DNA of 58,179 nt. Origin: an uncultured Alphaproteobacteria bacterium (lineage in GTDB: Bacteria; Pseudomonadota; Alphaproteobacteria; RF32; CAG-239). The notes under the pieces were generated by a model. It had not been told where the DNA came from. It worked only from the letters and a program-made list of their open reading frames with translations, and did not search any database. The first letter of the stretch is position 1. Every line of letters starts with the position of its first letter. Below are positions 17,109 to 25,374 of the stretch, piece after piece. Both the position numbers and the translations under genes were made by a program. The stretch covers positions 1 through 58,179 of the forward strand of contig CAKQPS010000008.1 in the NCBI GenBank assembly GCA_934270475.1, given 5' to 3'.

Positions 17109-18866
17109 TTAACGCATATTAACATCTTTAATTATTGAACTGTGGCTTTTAAGCGTGTTTTGCAATTCATCACAATTTTGCAAAACTTTTTGCAATCCAT
17201 CAACATTTTGTTCCTGAGCAAAGGTTTGCATTTTTTCCAGCATATAATAAGAAATTGGTTTCTGCATTCCGTTTGCTGGTGCAAGAACTCTTTGATTCAG
17301 GCTTTTCAGCATAACCGCACGTTCTGCGCTTTCCGGCAGTTTTTCCACCCGCGCGTAAATGTTGGTAAAGGCTTGGCTGAAATATTCCTGACGGTCCAAA
17401 ACCGGAGGATTTTCTTTTTTTAGAATTTCCTGCACGGCAATATTCATAACCGCCGCTGAAGCATTTTCAAAATTCAGTCTTCTGAACCTTTCAATTTTCA
17501 AATTCGGCAGCAGCACCTTCAGCAAAGCGGCTGAATTTATTTTAATGGCTCGCTGCGCCCATTTAGAAAATTTTGCCAGCGCATCTTCTTCATTTTGGCT
17601 CCGCGGATACGGCATATATCGTTCATATTCAAATTTGCTGGGTTGCAATTTAGGCAGCTTTGCAAACATTGCCGCAGCAATATTTTCCGCCGCCTTAAGG
17701 CGTTTTAACTGAAAAGCTTTATCTAGCAAAAAGTCATTTTCTTTATCTTCCATAAGCAGCGTTTCTTTAGATAAACTTTCGGCTGAAAAGTTTTCATCAG
17801 CGAGATGCTGTTCTGCTTCTTTATATTCTACTTGCAAAGTTTGGACAAACTCATCAAAACCACCCTTATACATTTCTCCTTTGGCAGTGGCTTCCGCCAT
17901 CAATTCACTTTGCTGCGGCTGGTGCTGCAAGGCATTATAGACAATCTGTTCGGCGTTTTCAATTAAATAGCCGGAAGCTGCAGCCTCTTGAAAAATAGCC
18001 TTAAACAGCTGCTCTTCTTTTTTACCAGCTTGGGTTTTATACACAGCGTTTTTCCAATAGCCGCCGTTATGGTCACTGACACCCAGCTTGGTTACGCCCT
18101 CGACCAGCAAAACTTGCGTGTTATCAGCCAAATTCAGGTATAACACATCATTTTTTGCCGGCTCATAAGCTTTTATATAGTGATAAAACGTGCCCAGTTT
18201 TGTTTCTTGAACGCTGGTCTCCTCGTCTGATGAGCTAAGACGGATAAAGTTGGTGAAATGCAAATCTGTTTTACCTAAATCTCTATCTATGCAGTTATGC
18301 TGAACGGCAATCAGCTGTTTTTGAATAAACTTCCGTTCATCGTTCAAATAGCCTAAATCTTCCATTACATAATTCAAATGCTTGTCGATTTCCTGCAAAA
18401 TACAACCACCGTAGCAATGAGTAACAATCAGCAAATTACGCAAATTATGCGCGGCTTTAGAGGCGGAAATTCGATGCAAATCGCCGTTTTCATCTTTTTC
18501 GGACACCAGCGGGATAAGGTAGTCATCAAGCAATGCCTGCGCGCGGACTACAGCCGGAAGCCGCGAAGTATTGGAATTGGAATAATACATTGAACAAATT
18601 TGAAAATTATGCTGCTGGTCTTCCGGCAGCATATTCTGCACGATTTTGCACATTCCGTTAGCTGTTTCAGCGCTGTTGGTACCGCTGCCAGGGAAAATAA
18701 AAATTGTTTTTTTATCGGCAAAAGAAATGTCTGTCACTTCTTTCCAATGGTTCGGCGCGCTTTCATCACGAACTCCAATACCAAACGCAAACGGAGATTC
18801 AACATACATTCCAGCTGCAAGCTTCTCTGTTTTTTCCGTTTTCAAATTTTCTGCCAATACACTCAT
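17109..18866 (-). CDS. Unrecognised THCYG-motif protein (alpha/beta-hydrolase-like?), paralogue 1
   Basis: A 585-residue protein of unknown function, first of two tandem paralogues. The start is the ATG at 18866, which has AAGGATAA upstream; the codon before it is a TTG. The conserved block includes KKTIFIFPGSGTNSAETANG (residues 52-71), an ICSMYY strand, NLRNLLIVTHCYGG (141-154) and an IAVQHN strand. The order of a PGSG loop, a THCYGG elbow and a later conserved His resembles an alpha/beta hydrolase with a Cys nucleophile, as in dienelactone hydrolases. The catalytic acid was not identified. The C-terminal ~400 residues are mostly helical. There is no signal peptide or membrane segment, so a cytoplasmic protein or an exported effector without a classical signal are both possible. 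Confidence 0.75.
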   Translation of the reverse strand: MSVLAENLKTEKTEKLAAGMYVESPFAFGIGVRDESAPNHWKEVTDISFADKKTIFIFPGSGTNSAETANGMCKIVQNMLPEDQQHNFQICSMYYSNSNTSRLPAVVRAQALLDDYLIPLVSEKDENGDLHRISASKAAHNLRNLLIVTHCYGGCILQEIDKHLNYVMEDLGYLNDERKFIQKQLIAVQHNCIDRDLGKTDLHFTNFIRLSSSDEETSVQETKLGTFYHYIKAYEPAKNDVLYLNLADNTQVLLVEGVTKLGVSDHNGGYWKNAVYKTQAGKKEEQLFKAIFQEAAASGYLIENAEQIVYNALQHQPQQSELMAEATAKGEMYKGGFDEFVQTLQVEYKEAEQHLADENFSAESLSKETLLMEDKENDFLLDKAFQLKRLKAAENIAAAMFAKLPKLQPSKFEYERYMPYPRSQNEEDALAKFSKWAQRAIKINSAALLKVLLPNLKIERFRRLNFENASAAVMNIAVQEILKKENPPVLDRQEYFSQAFTNIYARVEKLPESAERAVMLKSLNQRVLAPANGMQKPISYYMLEKMQTFAQEQNVDGLQKVLQNCDELQNTLKSHSSIIKDVNMR

Positions 18867-18926
18867 CAATTTTATCCTTGATTTATATAAGGCTAGAATA
18901 ACAGTTTATTTTAATTTTGTCCAGTT

Positions 18927-19880
18927 TTATTTATTCAATTCACGCCATTTGCGCACATTTTCATTGTGTTCAGAAAGTGTAGCGGCAAAATTGTGTCCAC
19001 CGGTGCCAGACGCCACAAAATACAGATAATTGGTCTCAGCCGGATGCGCGGCAGCAAAAATTGCGTCTTTGCCAGGGTTGCAAATCGGCGTCGGCGGCAA
19101 ACCGGCATATTTGTAAGTGTTGTACGGACTATCAACACCCAAATCGCTGCGGGTTAACGGATGGTTCAGGCTCTCTTGTCCGTTTGTTACGGCATAAATT
19201 ACCGTTGGATCGGTTTGCAGCAACATTCCCAAACGCAAACGGTTGACAAACACTGAAGCAACTTGGGCGCGCTCCATGCCGATACCGGTTTCTTTTTCGA
19301 CAATCGACGCTAAAACAAGCAATTCCTCTTTTGATTTCAGAGGAAGATTTTCAGCGCGTTCATTCCACGCCTGTTCCAAGACTTCTGACATAGATTTTTG
19401 CGCTTGTGCCAACACTTTTTTAGGACTGTCACCACGTATAAAAGTGTATGTTTCAGGCAAAATACTTCCTTCTTGCGGAGTATCAAAATCTTCTTTAGCT
19501 AAAAATTCATCATTTTGCAGCAAACCAGCAATTTCTACCGAAGTCAACCCCTCAGGAAAAGTAATTTTACGCAAATAAACTTTTCCTGATTTTAATTTTT
19601 CAGCAATCTGCACAATAGAAACATTTTTATCAATAAGATATTCGCCTGCTTTAACTTGAGGATATATCTTTTTGATTTTAGAATATAAAATAAATAAATA
19701 TTTATTATTTATCAGCTTTTGCTCTTCCAGCGACTGCGCTATTTTATTTAGCGAATCACCTTTATGCACCAAAAACAGAACTTCTGTTTCAACCGGCTGC
19801 GGCAAATTTACAAAATAGTCAAACAAAAAAGCTGCCGCCGCACAGCCTATAAACAGAAGTAACAACAACAGCTTTTTCAT
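18927..19880 (-). CDS. mltG: Endolytic murein transglycosylase MltG
   Basis: MltG cuts nascent peptidoglycan strands next to the inner membrane and is thought to set glycan chain length. The 317-residue protein has an N-terminal membrane anchor (residues 4-21). A LysM-like subdomain follows (VHKGDSLNKIAQSL), then the YceG catalytic region with EGLTSVEIAGLL, ILPETYTF, LASIVEKETG (the Glu in VEKETG is the family's catalytic residue) and LLQTDPTVIYAV. The C-terminus has the YNTYKYAGLPPTPICNPG signature. It lies 22 bases after fabF. The fabF-mltG order is common in proteobacteria. Confidence 0.97.
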   Translation of the reverse strand: MKKLLLLLLFIGCAAAAFLFDYFVNLPQPVETEVLFLVHKGDSLNKIAQSLEEQKLINNKYLFILYSKIKKIYPQVKAGEYLIDKNVSIVQIAEKLKSGKVYLRKITFPEGLTSVEIAGLLQNDEFLAKEDFDTPQEGSILPETYTFIRGDSPKKVLAQAQKSMSEVLEQAWNERAENLPLKSKEELLVLASIVEKETGIGMERAQVASVFVNRLRLGMLLQTDPTVIYAVTNGQESLNHPLTRSDLGVDSPYNTYKYAGLPPTPICNPGKDAIFAAAHPAETNYLYFVASGTGGHNFAATLSEHNENVRKWRELNK

Positions 19881-19902
19881 TTTCTAGTTCCTTGGAAAAT
19901 CT

Positions 19903-21183
19903 CTAGTCTTCAAATTTTTTGAAGATTAAAGACGAGTTTGTTCCGCCAAAACCAAAAGAGTTGGACATAGCAGCTTTAATGGTCTTTTTCTTTGGCTTTA
20001 AAGGCACCAAATCCATATCTTTAACTTCATCGGCAGGATTATCCAAATTCAAAGTAGCAGGGCAAGTCTGCTCTACAATGGCTTTGATGGTATAAACAGC
20101 CTCAACTGCACCAGCAGCACCCAGCAAGTGACCGATAGAAGATTTGGTTGAAGACATAGATGTGCAGCTTAATTTATCGCCGAACAAGCGTCTGACGGCT
20201 TGAGCTTCGCCTAAATCGCCCAGCGGAGTAGATGTGCCGTGTGCATTGATATAGTTGATGTCTTCCAGTTCAACACCATGTTCTTTGGCATGATTTGCAG
20301 CCATTTGCATTGCGCGGTAAGCACCGTCGCCGTCCGGACAAGGCGCTGTCATATGGTGAGCATCTCCGCTCATGCCATAGCCGACAACTTCAGCATAAAT
20401 ATGTGCGCCGCGGGCTTTAGCATGTTCCAGCTCTTCTAAAACAAGCACGCCTGCACCCTCGCCCATTACAAAACCGCTGCGGTTCTTATCCCATGGACGG
20501 GAAGCTTTTTCTGGCTCGTCATTAAATTCGGCAGTTACAGCATGCATGCGTGAAAAGCCAGCCAAACCCAAAACGTTTACAGCAGATTCGGCACCGCCGG
20601 CAACCATAACATCGGCATCGCCCAGGGCAATAATGCGGGTAGCATCGCCAATGGCGTGCGTGCCGGTAGAACAAGCAGTAACGCAAGCATGGTTCGGTCC
20701 GCGCAGCTTGTGGTCAATAGAAACTGTGCCGGAAATTAAGTTAATTAAGCAAGACGGAATAAAAAACGGAGAAATGCGTTTAATTCCGACTTCATAAAAA
20801 GAAATTGAATTTTCGTAAATATTATTCAATCCGCCAATACCGGAACCAATCATCACGCCAGCGCGGCATTGCTCTTCATCGCTCAATTCGCTTGGTTCAT
20901 AGTTTGCATCTTTCAATGCGTCATTAGCTGCGGCAACACCGTACAATATAAACTTGTCAGCCTTTTTTTGGTCTTTCGGAGCCATTACCGTATCCGGATT
21001 AAATTCATGCTCGCCTTCACCAAACGGCACTTGTCCGGCAATGTGAACCGGAATATCTTTCAAATCTATATTTTCAATTTTACGGATTGCGGATTTGCCT
21101 GCCATCAAGCATTCCCAGTTATAGTCTACGCCGCGACCAAAAGGCGAAACCACGCCCAAACCTGTTACGACAACTCTTCTCAT
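19903..21183 (-). CDS. fabF: Beta-ketoacyl-ACP synthase II
   Basis: FabF condenses malonyl-ACP with acyl-ACP in fatty acid elongation. The 426-residue protein carries the complete Cys-His-His site: the nucleophile at residue 171 in TACSTG, a His in NAHGTSTPLGD and a His in SSIGHLLGAAGA. The Gly-rich end SNSFGFGGTNSSLIF is intact. It follows acpP, from which it is separated by a rho-independent terminator. That arrangement allows a high ACP:FabF ratio by partial read-through. FabB-type enzymes differ in the region around the first His. The acpP-fabF-mltG order supports fabF. Confidence 0.97.
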   Translation of the reverse strand: MRRVVVTGLGVVSPFGRGVDYNWECLMAGKSAIRKIENIDLKDIPVHIAGQVPFGEGEHEFNPDTVMAPKDQKKADKFILYGVAAANDALKDANYEPSELSDEEQCRAGVMIGSGIGGLNNIYENSISFYEVGIKRISPFFIPSCLINLISGTVSIDHKLRGPNHACVTACSTGTHAIGDATRIIALGDADVMVAGGAESAVNVLGLAGFSRMHAVTAEFNDEPEKASRPWDKNRSGFVMGEGAGVLVLEELEHAKARGAHIYAEVVGYGMSGDAHHMTAPCPDGDGAYRAMQMAANHAKEHGVELEDINYINAHGTSTPLGDLGEAQAVRRLFGDKLSCTSMSSTKSSIGHLLGAAGAVEAVYTIKAIVEQTCPATLNLDNPADEVKDMDLVPLKPKKKTIKAAMSNSFGFGGTNSSLIFKKFED

Positions 21184-21202
21184 ATATCAAACCTCATGTT
21201 AT

Positions 21203-21247
21203 TTTTATAAAAAAACTCGCTGTTCCGTTATAGGCTAAAGCGAGTTT
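21203..21247 (-). terminator. Terminator between acpP and fabF
   Basis: On the minus strand AAACTCGCT (21247-21239) and AGCGAGTTT (21221-21213) form a 9-bp stem followed by seven T. It should end most acpP transcripts and let only part reach fabF. Confidence 0.8.
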
Positions 21248-21268
21248 AATTAAACAAAGCCTTACGAC

Positions 21269-21502
21269 TTACGCATTCTTAGAAAGATAATCAATAGCAT
21301 CTTTCACAGTCAGAATTTTTTCTGCAGCTTTATCAGGAATTTCGCAACCGAATTCTTCTTCAAAAGCCATTACCAATTCAACTGTATCCAAGCTGTCTGC
21401 ACCCAAGTCATCAATGAAGCTAGCAGTTTCTACAACTTTAGATTCATCAACGCCCAAATGTTTAGCAACGATTTTCTTAACGCGTTCTGCGGTATCAGTC
21501 AT
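21269..21502 (-). CDS. acpP: Acyl carrier protein
   Basis: ACP carries growing acyl chains in fatty acid and lipid synthesis. The 77-residue acidic protein has the phosphopantetheine attachment motif DDLGADSLDTVELVMAFEEE, with the modified Ser in DSL near residue 37. The length and the helix pattern are standard. It is the first gene of acpP-fabF-mltG and has its own terminator. The bases around 21580 on the minus strand (TTGTCA, then TATAAA) are promoter-like, although the spacing is not ideal. Confidence 0.98.
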   Translation of the reverse strand: MTDTAERVKKIVAKHLGVDESKVVETASFIDDLGADSLDTVELVMAFEEEFGCEIPDKAAEKILTVKDAIDYLSKNA

Positions 21503-21749
21503 TTAATTTAACCTCAATAAAATTAAAACAATTTTTTCAGACGTCATCGCCTGTGCCTTTTTGTTAGCACAATTTTATACTATTTGACAAGCATTATTTT
21601 CATTTATACCTAAATAATTTGTTTATATCTCAAAAAAATATAAATAAATCAATATATTAGATGAAACATAAAAATACACAAATCCAGTTGTTTTTTGCGG
21701 ATAAATCATTATATATGCAGTATTTAGACAAAATATAAGGAGGCAGAAT

Positions 21750-22673
21750 ATGAAAATTGGCATAGTCGGATGCGGATTGGTGGGCAGCACCGCTGCATAT
21801 TCTTTAGTTTGCAGCGGCTTGGCGCGGGAAATTGTTTTGGTTGACATCAATCGCAACAAAGCCGAGGCAGAGGCGCTGGACATTCTGCATGCCACGCCAC
21901 ACACTTTTCCATGCCGAGTCAAAGCGGGCTTTTACAGCGAGCTGGAAGGCGCCGATATTATTATAATCTCGGCGGGAATACACCAAATCTCAGGCGAAAG
22001 CCGGCTTGACCTGCTGCAAAAAAACGCAGCAATTTTTAATGATATAATTCGAAACATTATCCAATATGCCGCCGATGCCTTGATTTTGATTGACTCAAAT
22101 CCTGTTGATTTGCTGACTTCTTATTTTATAAAAGAATCAAAGCTTCCGGCTTCACGGGTTATAGGCTCCGGCACAATTTTGGACACGGCTCGTTTCCGCA
22201 CCATTTTAGGTTTGCATTTAAAATTAGCGCCGCAGTCCATTCACGCTTATGTTTTGGGCGAGCATGGCGACAGCGAAGTTTTGATTTGGTCTGAAGCCCT
22301 AGCCGGAAATATGCCGCTGGAAACCTATGCCGCCGAAGCCGGAATATCTCTAAATTCAGAAATCAAAAACCACATAGACAGCGAAGTCCGCAACTCCGCC
22401 TATAAAATTATTGCCGGAAAAGGCGCAACCTACTACGGAATAGCCGCGGGTTTAACTAGAATCTGCAAAGCCATTGCCCATAATGAAAACTCCATATTAA
22501 CGGTATCGGCATACCATAATGAAGTGGAAGGCGTAAAAGATATATGTCTTTCCCTGCCCGCCGTTATAAACAGCAGCGGCATAGAGCGCATTTTATACCC
22601 CGAGCTTTCGGCTTCTGAACACGCGCTGCTGCGGCAAAGCGCCGAAAAAATCCGTGATTACATACATAATTAA
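21750..22673 (+). CDS. ldh: L-lactate dehydrogenase (LDH/MDH family)
   Basis: An NAD-dependent 2-hydroxyacid dehydrogenase of 307 residues. The nucleotide-binding loop GCGLVGSTAAY is at residues 7-17 and an acidic strand end (VDIN) selects NAD. The substrate-specificity loop reads SAGIHQISGESRLDLL: Gln79 occupies the position that is Gln in lactate and Arg in malate dehydrogenases, so lactate/pyruvate is the expected pair. The other active-site residues are present: Arg85, Asn117 in DSNPVD, an Arg in GTILDTARFR and His172 in GEHGDSE. An AAGGAGG ribosome-binding site precedes the ATG. It starts a cluster with mtaB and ftsY. The role is likely fermentative. Confidence 0.9.
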   Translation: MKIGIVGCGLVGSTAAYSLVCSGLAREIVLVDINRNKAEAEALDILHATPHTFPCRVKAGFYSELEGADIIIISAGIHQISGESRLDLLQKNAAIFNDIIRNIIQYAADALILIDSNPVDLLTSYFIKESKLPASRVIGSGTILDTARFRTILGLHLKLAPQSIHAYVLGEHGDSEVLIWSEALAGNMPLETYAAEAGISLNSEIKNHIDSEVRNSAYKIIAGKGATYYGIAAGLTRICKAIAHNENSILTVSAYHNEVEGVKDICLSLPAVINSSGIERILYPELSASEHALLRQSAEKIRDYIHN

Positions 22674-22730
22674 AAAAATATTGCCAAAACCTTATTTCTT
22701 CTGTATACATTTAAAACATTGAGGTAAAAT

Positions 22731-23771
22731 ATGGCAGAAGTTGTTACATTCGGGTGCCGCTTGAATGCGTATGAATCCGAAGTTTTAAAAGAAAAATTGA
22801 AAGATATTGATAATTTGATTGTTATCAATACCTGTGCCGTTACGGGAGAAGCGGAACGGCAATGCCGGCAGGCTATCCGCAAACTGCGCCGCGAAAACCC
22901 GCTGGCAAAAATAGTTGTGACCGGCTGCTCTGCCCAAGTCAGCGCCGATAAACTTGCTGCCATGCCTGAAGTTGATTTGGTTTTAGGCAATAAAGAAAAA
23001 AAAGAAATAGAAAAACACATCGCCTTGCTGACAAGCCCAAACAACAAAGAACTGGTGGGCGACATTGCCCAAGATTCAGCCTGCGATGACTTTATGATTA
23101 CCGGTTTTGAAGGACGGCACAAGGCTTTTTTGCAAATTCAGCAAGGCTGCAACCACCGCTGCACTTACTGCATTATTCCTTATGCCCGCGGACATAACCG
23201 CTCGGTGCCGCTGCCGCTGATTATTAAGCAAATCAAAGAACTTTTGGCGCAAGGTTTCAAAGAAATCTGCTTAACTGGCGTTGACATATGCTCGTATGAG
23301 CCGTCTTTCAGCGGAGTCGTAAAAGATATTTTAGAGCAAATTCCAGAACTTCCGTGTTTGCAATTCGGTTCGCTCGACCCAGCGGCTATCGATGATGATT
23401 TTATAGAATTAGTAAGCAAATTCAAAAACATATCTCCGCATTTTCATTTTTCAATTCAATCGGGAGATAACCTTATTCTAAAACGTATGGGGCGCAGACA
23501 CAGCCGCGAGACAGTAATTGAATTATGCAAAAAAATCCGCAACGTCCGTCCCGAATCTACTTTTGGCGCCGATTTTATCTGCGGATTTCCGACAGAATCT
23601 ATCAAGGCGTTTGAAAACACCTGCAAATTGGTTGAAGAAGCTGGTTTAAGCAAGCTGCACGTCTTTCCATATTCCGAACGGGAAGGAACGCCTGCCGCCC
23701 GTATGCCGCAGCTGCCGATGGAAGAACGCCGCCACCGCGCCGCAATTTTAAGAGAATTAAGCAAGGAATAA
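22731..23771 (+). CDS. mtaB: MtaB-like tRNA methylthiotransferase, without the usual C-terminal domain
   Basis: A radical SAM methylthiotransferase that would convert t6A37 to ms2t6A37 in tRNAs reading ANN codons. The N-terminal UPF0004 domain has the three cluster cysteines in FGCRLN, NTCAVTG and VTGCSAQ. The radical SAM motif CNHRCTYC follows (CxxxCxxC), then LTGVDICSYEP and GADFICGFPTE. The MtaB subtype is suggested by FGCRLNAYESE and the short length before the core. The protein ends at residue 346, right after ERRHRAAILREL. MtaB proteins usually continue for 60-80 residues with a TRAM RNA-binding domain, so this one is C-terminally short. ftsY starts four bases later. Confidence 0.88.
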   Translation: MAEVVTFGCRLNAYESEVLKEKLKDIDNLIVINTCAVTGEAERQCRQAIRKLRRENPLAKIVVTGCSAQVSADKLAAMPEVDLVLGNKEKKEIEKHIALLTSPNNKELVGDIAQDSACDDFMITGFEGRHKAFLQIQQGCNHRCTYCIIPYARGHNRSVPLPLIIKQIKELLAQGFKEICLTGVDICSYEPSFSGVVKDILEQIPELPCLQFGSLDPAAIDDDFIELVSKFKNISPHFHFSIQSGDNLILKRMGRRHSRETVIELCKKIRNVRPESTFGADFICGFPTESIKAFENTCKLVEEAGLSKLHVFPYSEREGTPAARMPQLPMEERRHRAAILRELSKE

Positions 23772-23774
23772 ATT

Positions 23775-24686
23775 ATGAGCAACTTTTGGCAAAAATTAGG
23801 TTTTGGTCTCAAAAAATCTTCTGATAAAATAAGCGGAAGCATTACTGATATTTTCAGCAAGCGCAAACTTGACTCCGCCGCCTTGGAAGATTTGGAAGAT
23901 TTGCTGCTGACCGCCGATTTAGGCGTTAAAGCAACCAGCGCCCTATTAGCTGATTTTGCCGAGCAAAAACTGAACAAGGACATTACATCCGAAGAAGTGC
24001 GCGAGCTTTTGGCGCAAAAAATTGAGAATATTTTAAAGCCCTGCGAGCAAAAGCTTTTGGCTGCCGAACATAAGCCTTATGTAATTTTGATGGTGGGCGT
24101 AAACGGCGCCGGAAAAACCACCACAATCGGCAAATTGGCGGCAAAACTGCAGGCACAAGGCAAAAAAATATCCTTTATTGCCGGAGATACCTTCCGCGCC
24201 GCTGCGGTTGAACAGCTGAAAGTTTGGGCGGACAGGCTGAATATCCGCTGTTTCAGCGGAGCAGCTGGCTGCGACAGCGCCGGTTTATGCTATGACGGGC
24301 TGCAGCAGGCTATCAAAAACGGCGATGACGTGGTTTTTATAGACACTGCCGGACGTTTGCAGAACAAAAACGGACTTATGGACGAGCTAAAAAAAATTGT
24401 CCGCGTTATGCAGAAAGTTATTCCCGACGCGCCGCATAAAGTTTTGCTGACCATTGATGCAACCACCGGACAGAACGCTCTTTCGCAGATTCAGATATTT
24501 AAGGATATTTCAGGCGTTAACGGATTGGTTGTCACCAAGCTGGACGGCTCGTCAAAAGGCGGTGTTTTGGTTGCCGCAGCCGAAGAATTTGCCTTGCCGA
24601 TATATTTTGTGGGTGTGGGAGAACAAATAGAAGATTTAGATGAGTTTAATGCTCACGACTACGCCGCTGCCCTGCTCGGCTTATAA
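23775..24686 (+). CDS. ftsY: Signal recognition particle receptor FtsY
   Basis: FtsY docks SRP-bound ribosomes at the inner membrane for co-translational insertion. The 303-residue protein has a short N domain (about 1-95) and the SRP-type G domain with GVNGAGKTTTIGKLA, DTFRAAAVEQL, FIDTAGR and VTKLDGSSKGG. The long acidic A domain of enterobacterial FtsY is absent, as in most alphaproteobacteria. The first residues (NFWQKLGFGLKKSSDKI) form the amphipathic membrane-targeting helix. Its ATG lies four bases after the mtaB stop, so they are translationally coupled. Confidence 0.97.
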   Translation: MSNFWQKLGFGLKKSSDKISGSITDIFSKRKLDSAALEDLEDLLLTADLGVKATSALLADFAEQKLNKDITSEEVRELLAQKIENILKPCEQKLLAAEHKPYVILMVGVNGAGKTTTIGKLAAKLQAQGKKISFIAGDTFRAAAVEQLKVWADRLNIRCFSGAAGCDSAGLCYDGLQQAIKNGDDVVFIDTAGRLQNKNGLMDELKKIVRVMQKVIPDAPHKVLLTIDATTGQNALSQIQIFKDISGVNGLVVTKLDGSSKGGVLVAAAEEFALPIYFVGVGEQIEDLDEFNAHDYAAALLGL

Positions 24687-24723
24687 AAAGTTTCACTTAA
24701 TTATTTTATTAAATTTTTTTGTT

Positions 24724-25323
24724 ATGACTATTTTTAATAATGTTAAAAAAGGCTTTTCTTTTTATTGGAAAGACTTTAAGCTCTTTTTTCAAAAGAGTTC
24801 AGGTTTAGCAAACTGTAAGCCGGTTTTCGCCTATCCCGACGCCGGAATTGACTTATCACCGAATCCTCGCCGCTATGCCGGATTAAGCCCAAACGAGCGT
24901 TTGAATGAAATCAAACAGAATTTGGCCTATGTGTGGGCAGACGGCTATGAAAGCAAAACTTGGAAAAAACGTCAATGCAATTATATAGGCATTCGTTTGA
25001 CACCGAGTTTGATTTTGCATGAAATGATTGGCTGCGGAAACGGCTATGATTTGGCTAAAGCCCAAAGATTAGCGCGCAAGTGCAAAGCCCGCTTTCTGAC
25101 ACAAAATGAGTACCGCGAAGTTTTATATTGCTGGGACGCCATTTCAGAAATGCGCTTGACTGCCTGCGATTTTCCGCTGGAAAAAGCTTTGATGTGGGTG
25201 TATACGGGCGATGATTCCGAACAGGCAAATGATTTTAAATATCATTTGTGCACACAGAACGGAGAAATAATTTGGTACAGCGAATTTGATGACGACGGCA
25301 ACGTGCTGCTCGCTTTGCGCTGA
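24724..25323 (+). CDS. Conserved-looking hypothetical protein
   Basis: A 199-residue protein I do not recognise. The ATG at 24724 was chosen because the upstream in-frame ATG (24640) lies inside ftsY; neither has a clear ribosome-binding site. Visible are an aromatic, basic N-terminus (FSFYWKDFKLFFQK), then a soluble domain with RRYAGLSPNERLNEIKQNL, an LILHEMIGCGNGYDLAKAQRLA segment and a beta-rich acidic end (GEIIWYSEFDDDGNVLLAL). There is no signal peptide. It ends at a strong hairpin shared with the convergent MATE gene. Confidence 0.6.
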   Translation: MTIFNNVKKGFSFYWKDFKLFFQKSSGLANCKPVFAYPDAGIDLSPNPRRYAGLSPNERLNEIKQNLAYVWADGYESKTWKKRQCNYIGIRLTPSLILHEMIGCGNGYDLAKAQRLARKCKARFLTQNEYREVLYCWDAISEMRLTACDFPLEKALMWVYTGDDSEQANDFKYHLCTQNGEIIWYSEFDDDGNVLLALR

Positions 25324-25336
25324 TGCCCTTTGCAAA

Positions 25337-25374
25337 AAACAAGCCTTGAGAATTAACTCAAGGCTTGTTTTTTT
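25337..25374. terminator. Bidirectional terminator between convergent genes
   Basis: A 14-bp perfect stem (25337-25350 with 25357-25370) contains AAGCCTTGAG/CTCAAGGCTT around a six-base loop and is flanked by A and T runs on either side. It can terminate the plus-strand hypothetical gene and overlaps the last codons of the minus-strand MATE gene. Confidence 0.85.

Noticed and set aside
24640..24723. Longer start for the hypothetical gene after ftsY
   Set aside because: It overlaps the ftsY 3' end and adds residues that read as an out-of-frame copy of ftsY codons.
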